From Pontivivens ytuae (GTDB lineage: Bacteria; Pseudomonadota; Alphaproteobacteria; Rhodobacterales; Rhodobacteraceae): DNA of 64,000 bases. This document shows positions 28,386-35,954 of the stretch, piece after piece. How positions within the stretch are numbered: position 1 is the first letter of the stretch; every line of letters starts with the position of its first letter. The notes under the pieces were generated by a model. That model had not been told where the DNA came from. It made no database searches and saw only the letters and a list, made by a program, of their open reading frames with translations. Both the position numbers and the translations under genes were made by a program. The stretch covers positions 2,832,001-2,896,000 of the forward strand of contig NZ_CP064942.1 in assembly GCF_015679265.1 (NCBI RefSeq). The letters are read 5' to 3'.

Positions 28386-29282
28386 TCACCCCTTCAGCCC
28401 CGCCATGACGACGCCTCGGATGATGAAGCGCTGGAAGATCAGGAAGACGATCAGCGTCGGGATGGTGGAGATCGCGGCCCCGGTCATGATCAGCTCCCAC
28501 GCCACGTCCGCCTCGTCGCCGAAGCCCGACAGGCCCACCGGCAGGGTGTAGAGCTCCACCGAATTGGTCACGATCAGCGGCCACAGGAACGCCGTCCAGT
28601 TGCCGAGGAACACGAAGATCGCGAGGGCTGCCAGCGCAGGCCGCACCAGCGGCATCGCCACCGTCCACCAGATCTGGAACTCGTTGAGCCCGTCGATCCG
28701 CGCCGCCTCGATGAAATCGTCGGGCACGCTCTCGAAGAACTGCTTCATCAGGAACACGCCGAAGGCCGTCATCAGCCCCGGGAACATGATGCCCCAATAG
28801 GTGTCGAGCCAGCCGAAGCTCTGGCTCATCAGGTACCACGGGATCACCAGCATCTCGGTCGGGATCATCAGCGTGGACAGGATCGCGATGAAGACGATCT
28901 GACGGCCCGGGAACTTGAACTTGCAGAGCGTGTAGCCCACCAGACTGTCGAAGAAGAGGTTCGAGATCGTGGTCAGCACCGCGATGATCAGCGAGTTGAC
29001 GAACCAGCCGTAGAACCGCCCGTCCTCCAGCACGTAGGTGTAGTTCTCGATCGTGGGTTCCTCGGGGATGAGGTTCACGTTGTAGACCTCGTGCGGCCAC
29101 TTCAGCGAGGTCGAGATCATGTAGGCGATGGGCATCACCATGATGATCCCGCCGAGAAACAGCAGCATCCAGCGGATCACGGCGGCGTTGTCGCGCGGAC
29201 CACGCCCGGTGGGCCTGGCGAAGAGTGCCTTGGAGGAGGGCTTCGCCGTCTCGGGAACGTCCGTCAGGGTCACGCCGGCCAT
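28386..29282 (-). CDS. Sugar ABC transporter permease (MalG type)
   Basis: This 298-residue inner-membrane permease starts with a ~35-residue cytoplasmic tail before the first helix (WMLLFLGGIIMVMPIAYMI). The EAA docking loop reads FIEAARIDGLNEFQIWW, and the end is QRFIIRGVVMAGLKG, the usual tail of the second permease in CUT1 sugar importers. It begins one base after the stop of the first permease gene, so they are co-translated. The carbohydrate is not known; the enzymes of the operon point to an amino-sugar-type compound. Confidence 0.9.
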   Translation of the reverse strand: MAGVTLTDVPETAKPSSKALFARPTGRGPRDNAAVIRWMLLFLGGIIMVMPIAYMISTSLKWPHEVYNVNLIPEEPTIENYTYVLEDGRFYGWFVNSLIIAVLTTISNLFFDSLVGYTLCKFKFPGRQIVFIAILSTLMIPTEMLVIPWYLMSQSFGWLDTYWGIMFPGLMTAFGVFLMKQFFESVPDDFIEAARIDGLNEFQIWWTVAMPLVRPALAALAIFVFLGNWTAFLWPLIVTNSVELYTLPVGLSGFGDEADVAWELIMTGAAISTIPTLIVFLIFQRFIIRGVVMAGLKG

Positions 29283-29283
29283 C

Positions 29284-30171
29284 TCAGTCGCTCCTCAACA
29301 GGCGGAGCTGGATCAGGCTGACGACCAGCAGGATGAGGAACAGGACCACCGTCTGCGCCGCCGCATACCCCATGTCGAAGCTCGAAAACGCCGTCTCGTA
29401 GATCATCAGCACCAGCGGCTTCGTGGCATTCAGCGGCCCGCCGGGATTGTTCGTTGTCATGTTGAAGACGTGGTCGAAGATCCGCAGGAACCCAATGGAG
29501 GAGAAGACCACGATGAACACGATCGTGGGCCGCAGAAGCGGGATGGTGATCTGCGTGAGCTGCGTCCACCAGCCCACCCCGTCGATCCGCGCGGCCTCGT
29601 AGTACGACGTCGGGATCGCGCGCAGCCCGGCCATGAAGATGATGACCTGAAAGCCCAACCCGGCCCAGACTGCCGGGGCAAGCACGGCGGGCAGCGCATT
29701 GGTCGTGGAGTTTAGGAACGCGATCTGCGGGATGCCGACGCTCGCCAGCATGTTGTTGAAAAGCCCCGTCGGCACCGGCTGGTAGAACCACCGCCAGACC
29801 CACGCCATCGCCACCGCACTCGTCATGAACGGCAGGAAGTAGAGCATCCGCAGGAACCCATGTGCGGTGCGCACCTTGTCGAGGTGATAGGCGATGATGA
29901 AGGAGATCAGCAGCGAGATCGGCGTGCCGATCAACAGGTATTCGAAGGTGTTGATGAAGACCTTCCAGAACACCGGGTCGTTCCAGAGTTTCACGTAGTT
30001 GTCGAGGCCGGTCCAGCTTCGCGTGCCCAAGAGGTTCCATTCCTGGAACGAGATCACGAAGGCATTGCCGGTCGGATAGAACCGGATCACGACGTAGAAG
30101 ATCACCGGCACGGCGAGGAAGGCCCACGCCCAGGCGATCTGCTTCTGCCGAATGGTCAGGTTCTTGAACAT
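29284..30171 (-). CDS. Sugar ABC transporter permease (MalF type)
   Basis: This 295-residue permease is the partner of the MalG-type protein. It begins MFKNLTIRQKQIAWAWAFL, leading into the first membrane helix, and carries the docking loop YYEAARIDGVGWWTQL near residue 195. ATG 30171 is favoured because AAGG lies seven bases before it; a GTG at 30192 would add seven residues and has no ribosome site. It follows the binding-protein gene after a stem-loop. Six hydrophobic segments match the family. Confidence 0.88.
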   Translation of the reverse strand: MFKNLTIRQKQIAWAWAFLAVPVIFYVVIRFYPTGNAFVISFQEWNLLGTRSWTGLDNYVKLWNDPVFWKVFINTFEYLLIGTPISLLISFIIAYHLDKVRTAHGFLRMLYFLPFMTSAVAMAWVWRWFYQPVPTGLFNNMLASVGIPQIAFLNSTTNALPAVLAPAVWAGLGFQVIIFMAGLRAIPTSYYEAARIDGVGWWTQLTQITIPLLRPTIVFIVVFSSIGFLRIFDHVFNMTTNNPGGPLNATKPLVLMIYETAFSSFDMGYAAAQTVVLFLILLVVSLIQLRLLRSD

Positions 30172-30193
30172 TTCGCCGCCTTGGTTGGACACC

Positions 30194-30215
30194 GGCGCGG
30201 CCCGAGGACCGCGCC
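30194..30215 (-). other. Stem-loop between binding-protein and permease genes
   Basis: GGCGCGG (30194-30200) pairs with CCGCGCC (30209-30215) around an eight-base loop, extendable with one bulge. It begins eight bases after the binding-protein stop codon. There is no T run. It resembles the hairpins found at the same place in the smo, phn and NitT/TauT operons. Confidence 0.6.
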
Positions 30216-30222
30216 GCCGGGC

Positions 30223-31470
30223 TCACTCGCCGTAGTATTCGTCGAGGATCGCCTGCTCGGCCGCTGCGGCCTCAGCCAGGCTCTCGGCCATGTCCTGCCC
30301 CTCAATGTCGACGCGGGCGAGCATGTCGACGAGGATCTGCCGCTGCGCGCTCTCATCGGCGAACTTGGTGGTGTGGGCGTAGTCGAGCCCCCGGATGAAC
30401 GGGCCGAAGGTTGGGTCGTTGGCGTTCTCGTCGGTCAGACCCACGGACGGCTTCGCGGGCAGCTCACCCACCACGTCGAGCCAGATCTGCATGGCCTCGT
30501 CCGACACCACGTATTCCATGAAGCGCACGGCGGCGTCGTAGCGCTCACCTTCAGCCTTCGTCGTTATCGCGTTCACCCAGTAAGAGGAATAGTTGGAGCG
30601 CGTGCCGTCCGGCCCCGCCGGCAGCTCGGCGACGCCATAGCGAAGCCCGCGCACATCCTCCAGCGAGCCGATGCGGAAGCTGCCGTCGATATGCATCCCT
30701 GCGCGCTGCGCCTTGAAGGCTGCCTGCGGCTCATCCATGAAGCCCGACGCGGTCACACCGTGCTCGCTTTCGAGACCGGCATAGAACTCGAGCGCGGCCT
30801 GCCCGGCCTCCGAATTCCAGTTCACGTTGCGATAGTCGTCGGTATAGGGCTCGCCGCCGAACTGGCGCACCAGCACTTCGCGGAACCAGTGGTGGTCCTG
30901 CGCGGTCATGCCGGTGGTGATGCCGACCTGCGTGATGTTGCCCGCACCGTCCCGCTCGGTCAGGGCCGCCGCGATCTCGACCATCTCGTCGAGCGTCTCG
31001 GGCGGGCCCTCGATCCCCGCCTCCTCAAACAGCCGCTCGTTGTAGAAGAGCGCGAGGCTGCGCACCGCCGTCGGCAGGGCGAAATACTGCCCGTCCCGCT
31101 TCATCGCGCCGACCATGGGGAAGAACTCCGCATCGATCACCTCCGGATCGAAGGTGTCGGTGGGCAGCGGCTGGATCAGCTCCGCCTCGATGTAGTCGTT
31201 CAGCCAGCCGTAGAAGAGCTGGACCACGTCCGGGCCTTCACCCGCCGGGATCGCCGCCGCGACCTTGGTGCGGTAATCGGCATAGGGGAAGTGGGTCATC
31301 GTGACGGTGATGTCCGGGTTCGCTTCCTCGAAGTTCTCGATCAGCGTCTCCATCGCGGTCACCCGCGCGTCGAAGAAGTACTGCCAGTATTCGATTTCCA
31401 CTTGAGCGGAGGCCGTGCCACCCGCCAGCGAGCCCGCCGCGGCAAGGGCGGCCAGTTTCATCCTGAGCAT
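30223..31470 (-). CDS. Sugar ABC transporter substrate-binding protein (CUT1 type)
   Basis: This is a periplasmic binding protein of 415 residues with a signal peptide (first ~22 residues, ending TASAQ). The mature protein begins VEIEYWQYFFDARVTAMETL, the usual opening strand and helix of family 1 sugar-binding proteins. A GEGPDVVQLFYGWLNDYI segment gives the ligand-pocket loop. The ATG at 31470 has GGGAG seven bases upstream. It is the first gene of the eight-gene minus-strand operon and is divergent from a ROK regulator, with a shared 118-base control region. The ligand is unknown. Confidence 0.9.
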   Translation of the reverse strand: MLRMKLAALAAAGSLAGGTASAQVEIEYWQYFFDARVTAMETLIENFEEANPDITVTMTHFPYADYRTKVAAAIPAGEGPDVVQLFYGWLNDYIEAELIQPLPTDTFDPEVIDAEFFPMVGAMKRDGQYFALPTAVRSLALFYNERLFEEAGIEGPPETLDEMVEIAAALTERDGAGNITQVGITTGMTAQDHHWFREVLVRQFGGEPYTDDYRNVNWNSEAGQAALEFYAGLESEHGVTASGFMDEPQAAFKAQRAGMHIDGSFRIGSLEDVRGLRYGVAELPAGPDGTRSNYSSYWVNAITTKAEGERYDAAVRFMEYVVSDEAMQIWLDVVGELPAKPSVGLTDENANDPTFGPFIRGLDYAHTTKFADESAQRQILVDMLARVDIEGQDMAESLAEAAAAEQAILDEYYGE

Positions 31471-31543
31471 CGTGTTCTCCCGGTTCCTGTCACCGCCCCG
31501 ATCTCGTGGATCCCCGTCAGCGGCGCTCCCCCTTCAGCCTAAA

Positions 31544-31575
31544 CTCAATTTTCTTGAGTAATCAAGTTTGTTGAG
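31544..31575. promoter_or_regulatory. Double inverted repeat in the divergent promoter (probable ROK operator)
   Basis: CTCAATTTTCTTGA (31544-31557) and TCAAGTTTGTTGAG (31562-31575) are arms of a 32-bp palindrome with a four-base centre; the outer CTCAA/TTGAG and inner CTTGA/TCAAG blocks match exactly. It is an AT-rich island in GC-rich DNA, 13 bases before the ROK gene, in the only space from which both divergent units can be controlled. Confidence 0.75.
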
Positions 31576-31588
31576 CTAGCCATGAGCC

Positions 31589-32764
31589 ATGGCAGCCGCA
31601 ACACCCTCTAAACCGCGCTCGCTCGGCGCGAATCCATCCCGGTCGCGGGACCACAACCGCCAGATGGTGTTGGGACAATTGCGCGCGGGGGGCGCGCTGG
31701 GCCGGGCGGAGATCGCGCGGCGCGCGGGGCTCACGACTCAGGCCGTGAGCAACATCATCGCGGATCTGGAGGGGGAGGGATTGCTCCAGATCGTCGGCAG
31801 CGCCCGAGGGCGACGGGGGCTGCCGGCGACTCAGTACGCGGTCAATCCCAGCGGGGGCTATGCGCTGGGCATCGAGCTGCGGCCCGCGGCGGTGCTGATC
31901 GCGCTGCTGGACCTCGCCGGCGATCCCGTCTGGCAGGACCGCGTCGCGCTGGGCCGGGCCGATCCGGCGGGGGTGGCCGCGATCCTGCCAGGGCTGCGGG
32001 AGGCCGCACTCGCCGCGGTTCCGGGCGCGCGGGGGCGTCTCCTCGGCGCCGGGATCGTCATGCCGGGCCCCTTCGGGCGCACGGCCCTCTCCGGTCAGGC
32101 GACGGACCTGCCGGGCTGGACGGAGGTCGATCCCGATGCGCACCTCTCCGTCACGCTCGACCTGCCGGTGATCGTGCAGAACGATGCCAACGCGGCCGCG
32201 ATGACCGAGCGGATCGCGCTCGCCGCCGAAGGGCTCGACAGCTTCGCCTGCCTCTATTTCGGCACCGGTCTGGGCCTCGGCATCGTGCAGGACGGCCGCC
32301 TCGTCGCCGGGGCCTACGGGAACGCAGGCGAGATCGGGCGCCTGCCGATCCACGCGAGGGGCGCGCTCGTCCCGCTGGAGGAGATCCTGTCCCGCGACGC
32401 CCTTGAACGGCGCCTCGCCGCCGCCGGGATCACGGCCTCCGACATGGACGCGATCGCAGCGCTTCACAGCGACGGAATCCCTGCGCTGACCGACTGGATG
32501 GAGGAGGCGAGCGCCGCGCTCTCCCAGGCCCTCGCGGTTATCGAGAACATGCTGGACCCCGCCGCCACGATCCTCTGCGGCGCGATGCCCGAGGGCCTGC
32601 TCCGCGACCTGATCGCCGGAACCGAGCTGCCCGCCACCGTTACCCGCCGCCCCGATGGCGCGGGGCCGCCCCTGCGCATCGGCACCTGCTCCCGCATGGC
32701 TGCGGCCCGCGGCGGGGCGGCGCTGGTGCTCGCCCAGTCCTTCACCCCCACGCTCGCCGCCTGA
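31589..32764 (+). CDS. ROK-family transcriptional regulator (NagC/XylR type)
   Basis: This 391-residue regulator has an N-terminal winged helix (MVLGQLRAGGALGRAEIARRAGLTTQ region, residues ~27-55) followed by a ROK sugar-kinase-like fold. The fold keeps NDANAAAM and GTGLGLGI, but the usual HxxxxxxxxxCxCGxxGC zinc motif is absent: NAGEIGRLPIHARGALV has Arg where His is expected, and no cysteines follow. It therefore looks like a pure sensor without the structural zinc. It is divergent from the sugar importer and just upstream of the PIG-L gene (six-base gap), so it probably controls both. The ribosome site is weak. Confidence 0.85.
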   Translation: MAAATPSKPRSLGANPSRSRDHNRQMVLGQLRAGGALGRAEIARRAGLTTQAVSNIIADLEGEGLLQIVGSARGRRGLPATQYAVNPSGGYALGIELRPAAVLIALLDLAGDPVWQDRVALGRADPAGVAAILPGLREAALAAVPGARGRLLGAGIVMPGPFGRTALSGQATDLPGWTEVDPDAHLSVTLDLPVIVQNDANAAAMTERIALAAEGLDSFACLYFGTGLGLGIVQDGRLVAGAYGNAGEIGRLPIHARGALVPLEEILSRDALERRLAAAGITASDMDAIAALHSDGIPALTDWMEEASAALSQALAVIENMLDPAATILCGAMPEGLLRDLIAGTELPATVTRRPDGAGPPLRIGTCSRMAAARGGAALVLAQSFTPTLAA

Positions 32765-32770
32765 GGTCCC

Positions 32771-35014
32771 ATGACGCCTGACCAGTCCCGGCTCGAAACC
32801 GACCGCGCCACGCCGCGCATCTTGGCGCTGTGGCATGCGCTGAGCGCGCTGAAGACGCCGGTGCTCTTCATGCAGTCCGGCGCCCATCCCGATGACGAGA
32901 TGTCGGCGATGCTCGCCGCCCTGCGCTTTCGCGACGGGATCGACCTCGCCTATGTCTGCTCGACGCGCGGCGAGGGCGGGCAGAACGATATCGGGCGCGA
33001 GGCCGGAGCAGCACTCGGCGCCCTGCGCACGGCGGAGATGGAGGGGGCGGCCCACCGCCTCGACATGCGGCTGTGGTGGATGGGCGAGGGGCCCGACGAC
33101 CCCATGGCCGATTTCGGTTTCTCGAAGTCGGGGGAGGAGACGCTGGCCCGCTGGGGCCGCGAGCACACGCTGCGCACCTTCGTCCGCGCCGTGCGGCAGG
33201 CCCGGCCCGACATCCTGTGCCCCACCTTCCTCGACGTGCCCGGGCAGCACGGCCACCACCGCGCCATGACGCTGATCGCGCACGAGGTGATGGAGTGTGC
33301 CGCCGATCCGGCCTTCGTGATTGAGGGCGCCACGCCCTGGCAGGTCGCGAAGCTCTACCTGCCCGCCTGGTCCGGCGCGGGCACCGCCTATGACGACGAC
33401 CTGCCGCCGCCGCCCGAGACGGTGATGGTTTCGGGCGAGGGCCGCGATCCCGTGACCGGCTGGACCTGGGCGCGGATGGGTCAGCATTCCCGGGCGCTGC
33501 ACCGGACGCAAGGCATGGGCCACTGGCCGCGTAAGGGGCGGGACTTTCCGCTTCACCTCGTCGGTGGAGGGGCGGAGGCGTCGATCCTCGACGGCCTGCC
33601 CGCGGACCTCGGCGCGCTCGGCCACAGCGTGGTGCAGGAGGCCATGGACGCCGCCATCGCCGCCTGGCCCGACGGCGCCTCGATCGCTCGCCATGCCGCC
33701 GAGGCGCTGTCCCTGCTGCCCGACCAGCCCGATGGCCCCGACGCGCATCGGTTGGAGCGCAAGCGAAAGCAGCTCGCCCGCGTCCTCTGGCTTGCATCGG
33801 GGGCAGAGGTCCGCGGCGCCGCCGCCCGGTCCTTCGTCGCGCCGGGCGAGAGTGCCGGGATCACGCTGGAGCCCCATGCAGGCGATGCCGAGGCGCTGGA
33901 GGCGCAAGTCCTGCCACCCGAAGGCTGGACCGGCGACACCCCCGATCCGGGCCACGTGCCGCCCGCCTATCCCATGACCTACGACCCGCTCGATCCGCCG
34001 CGCCCGGGCATCGCGGCCTCGGCGATCATTGCGGGGCAGGGGATCGAGGTCCGCCTGCCGCTCGACCGGACTGCCGCGGCCCTGCCGGCCGGGGTGACGC
34101 TCGATCCGCCCGCGGAGGTCATCAACCTCGCCACTAGCGCGCGCTCCGCCGCCGTGGTCCTTCGCCCCGAGAGTGCGGCGCTGGAGCTGCCCGACGGATG
34201 GAACCGCACGGATGGCACGCTTTCGCTGCCCGAAAGTGCCAAGCCGGGCCATCACGACCTCCCCGTCACCCTCGACAGTGCCCCGGCCTTCACCGTCATG
34301 CAGATCGAGGCGCCGCACACCGCGCCCCGCGTCCTCGCCCGACCCGCGGTCCTGCGCCTCGCGCTGCTCGACGTGGCCCTGCCGGAGGCCCGGATCGCCG
34401 TCGTCGGGGCGGGCCGTGATCGGGTTGCGCACTGGCTGCGCCGCATCGGTGCCGATGTCACCGAGCCCGACCTCGCCGCCATCGACGCGGGCCTGCCGGG
34501 CGTCGACACGCTCGTTCTCGGCATCTTCGCCCTGCGCTTCCGCCCGGGCCTGGCCGAGCGCATAGCCCGCATCGCCACATGGGTGCGGGAGGGTGGCACC
34601 CTCGTCACCCTTTATCACCGCCCCTGGGACAACTGGGATCCCGCGGCGATGCCCGCGCGGCTGGAGATCGGCCAGCCCTCCTTACGCTGGCGCGTCACCG
34701 ACGAGCGGGCCGAGGTCACGCATCTCGCCCCCGATCACCCGATCCTCACCGGCCCCAACCCGATCGGGCCGGAGGACTGGAGAGGCTGGCACAAGGAGCG
34801 CGGCCTCTACTTCGCCGCGCGCTGGGACGAGGCCTACCGCCCGCTCCTCTCCATGGCCGATCCGGGCGAGGCGCCGCTCGAAGGCGCGCTCGTCTCCGCC
34901 GAGATCGGCGCGGGTCGCCACAGCCACTGCGCGCTCATCCTGCATCATCAGATGGAGCAGCTTGTCCCCGGTGCCTTCCGCCTGATGGCGAACCTCTGTG
35001 ACCCCCGCCGCTGA
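32771..35014 (+). CDS. Very large PIG-L (LmbE)-family deacetylase with C-terminal extension
   Basis: This 747-residue protein has an N-terminal PIG-L deacetylase domain (~residues 28-270). The metal-binding motif AHPDDE is at about residue 38 and the second motif GQHGHHRAM at about 160; these enzymes hydrolyse N-acetyl or other amide groups on sugars, typically GlcNAc conjugates. The remaining ~470 residues contain a beta-rich middle and a Rossmann-like C-terminal part (RIAVVGAGRDRVAHWLRRIG, then VREGGTLVTLYHR) resembling a class I amidotransferase-like fold. Typical PIG-L enzymes are 220-300 residues. No signal peptide is seen, so it is probably cytoplasmic. It lies six bases after the ROK gene and overlaps the next gene by 17 bases. 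Confidence 0.82.
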   Translation: MTPDQSRLETDRATPRILALWHALSALKTPVLFMQSGAHPDDEMSAMLAALRFRDGIDLAYVCSTRGEGGQNDIGREAGAALGALRTAEMEGAAHRLDMRLWWMGEGPDDPMADFGFSKSGEETLARWGREHTLRTFVRAVRQARPDILCPTFLDVPGQHGHHRAMTLIAHEVMECAADPAFVIEGATPWQVAKLYLPAWSGAGTAYDDDLPPPPETVMVSGEGRDPVTGWTWARMGQHSRALHRTQGMGHWPRKGRDFPLHLVGGGAEASILDGLPADLGALGHSVVQEAMDAAIAAWPDGASIARHAAEALSLLPDQPDGPDAHRLERKRKQLARVLWLASGAEVRGAAARSFVAPGESAGITLEPHAGDAEALEAQVLPPEGWTGDTPDPGHVPPAYPMTYDPLDPPRPGIAASAIIAGQGIEVRLPLDRTAAALPAGVTLDPPAEVINLATSARSAAVVLRPESAALELPDGWNRTDGTLSLPESAKPGHHDLPVTLDSAPAFTVMQIEAPHTAPRVLARPAVLRLALLDVALPEARIAVVGAGRDRVAHWLRRIGADVTEPDLAAIDAGLPGVDTLVLGIFALRFRPGLAERIARIATWVREGGTLVTLYHRPWDNWDPAAMPARLEIGQPSLRWRVTDERAEVTHLAPDHPILTGPNPIGPEDWRGWHKERGLYFAARWDEAYRPLLSMADPGEAPLEGALVSAEIGAGRHSHCALILHHQMEQLVPGAFRLMANLCDPRR

Positions 35015-35888
35015 CCCCGTCGCCCGCTCCGAGTGGCGGGGCGGAGCATGGCTCATCCTCGACATGGCGCTCAACATCTGGGCGCTGGTCATCGTGAAGG
35101 CGAGCGGGGCGGAGTTCCCGGCGGTCCAGCTCGTCTTCCTTCGCGCGGCGGTGGGCCTCGCCCTGATGCTGCCGTGGATCCTGCAAGCACGGGGCGACTT
35201 CGCGCAGGCCCGGCGACCGCGGCTGCATCTCGCGCGGATCGCGCTGTCCTCCGTCACGCTGACGGCGAGTTTTCATGCGGTCGCCAACCTGCCCTTCGCG
35301 CTCTACACCGCGGTGAACTTCACCCGGCCGCTGGTGATGATCGCGCTGGCCGCGCTCTTCCTCGCCGAACCCGCCACGCCGCGCCGCTGGCTGGCGGGGG
35401 CGCTAGGGCTGATCGGCGTCGTCGTTGCGGTCGATCCGCGGGGCGCGACGCTGGACCCGGCCCTCTTCGCCATGGCGGTGACGGTGATCGCGGGCACGGC
35501 GGCGATCGTCGTTACGCGCAAGATCAACGACCAGCCGCCCGTCGTGCTGATGACCGCCTACACCGCGGGCCTGATGGTCACGACCGCGGGCCCCGCGCTC
35601 TGGTCCTGGCAGCCGGTCGCGTCCGGGGACTGGCCGGTGCTGCTGGCCATCGGCCTTTTCGCGCAGGCGGCGCAGTTCTGCTTCCTGCGCGCGCATCGCC
35701 ACGCCTCCGCCGGGCTGCTGGCCATCGTCGGCTATTCCAGCCTGATCCTGTCCACCGTCGTCGGCTGGCTGGTGTTCTCCGAAGTGCCCACGGCGGCGTT
35801 CTGGATCGGGGCCGCGGCGATCATCGGGGCCACCTGGATCGCTCGCCCGGCCACGCCCAGATCTCCCGGAGCAGGTCGCTCCCCCTGA
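34998..35888 (+). CDS. DMT-superfamily transporter (EamA family)
   Basis: This is a 296-residue inner-membrane protein with about ten hydrophobic helices arranged as two EamA repeats (residues ~15-140 and ~150-285). The typical late first-repeat segment NFTRPLVMIALAALFLAEP and the GALGLIGVVVAVDP stretch are present. Such proteins often export or exchange amino acids and metabolites. It starts with GTG inside the last 17 bases of the PIG-L gene, so it is coupled to it. It could export a by-product of the neighbouring pathway; its own substrate is not evident. Confidence 0.82.
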   Translation: MTPAADPVARSEWRGGAWLILDMALNIWALVIVKASGAEFPAVQLVFLRAAVGLALMLPWILQARGDFAQARRPRLHLARIALSSVTLTASFHAVANLPFALYTAVNFTRPLVMIALAALFLAEPATPRRWLAGALGLIGVVVAVDPRGATLDPALFAMAVTVIAGTAAIVVTRKINDQPPVVLMTAYTAGLMVTTAGPALWSWQPVASGDWPVLLAIGLFAQAAQFCFLRAHRHASAGLLAIVGYSSLILSTVVGWLVFSEVPTAAFWIGAAAIIGATWIARPATPRSPGAGRSP

Positions 35889-35892
35889 CGCC

Positions 35893-35906
35893 TTGATATC
35901 GATCAA
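35893..35906. promoter_or_regulatory. FNR/FnrL box upstream of bchE
   Basis: TTGATATCGATCAA matches the FNR consensus TTGAT-N4-ATCAA at all ten fixed positions and extends to a 9-bp inverted repeat (CGCCTTGAT / ATCAAGGCG). It is 49-62 bases upstream of bchE. Anaerobic activation of bchE by FnrL is established in Rhodobacter relatives. Confidence 0.88.
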
Positions 35907-35932
35907 GGCGTCCACCGCATCGCCCCGTAGAC

Positions 35933-35950
35933 TGTCAACAAAAGTGGACA
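35933..35950. promoter_or_regulatory. PpsR/CrtJ-type box upstream of bchE
   Basis: TGTC-N10-GACA matches the PpsR/CrtJ consensus TGT-N12-ACA in its extended form. It ends four bases before the bchE start and overlaps the ribosome-binding region. PpsR represses photosynthesis genes under oxygen, so this would be a second, aerobic brake next to the FNR box. Confidence 0.8.
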
Positions 35951-35954
35951 TGTC

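Noticed and set aside
23358..31470. Identification of the locus as a standard fructosamine (frl) or fructose-asparagine (fra) operon
   Set aside because: Kinase, SIS protein and importer fit, but the SIS active-site loop looks more like amino-sugar-phosphate deaminases, and the lyase, cupin and PIG-L genes are not part of frl/fra. Kept only as an alternative.
31562..34618. A 1018-codon open frame on the minus strand opposite the ROK and PIG-L genes
   Set aside because: Its protein is rich in Gly, Arg, His and Pro without domains, as expected for the antisense frame of GC-rich genes, and the plus-strand genes have clear motifs.
24311..35014. Catabolism of bacillithiol or mycothiol by the cupin, PIG-L and lyase enzymes
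   Set aside because: The chemistry could fit (thiol dioxygenase-like cupin, amide-cleaving PIG-L, fumarase-type lyase), but nothing in the sequence shows thiol or malate specificity.
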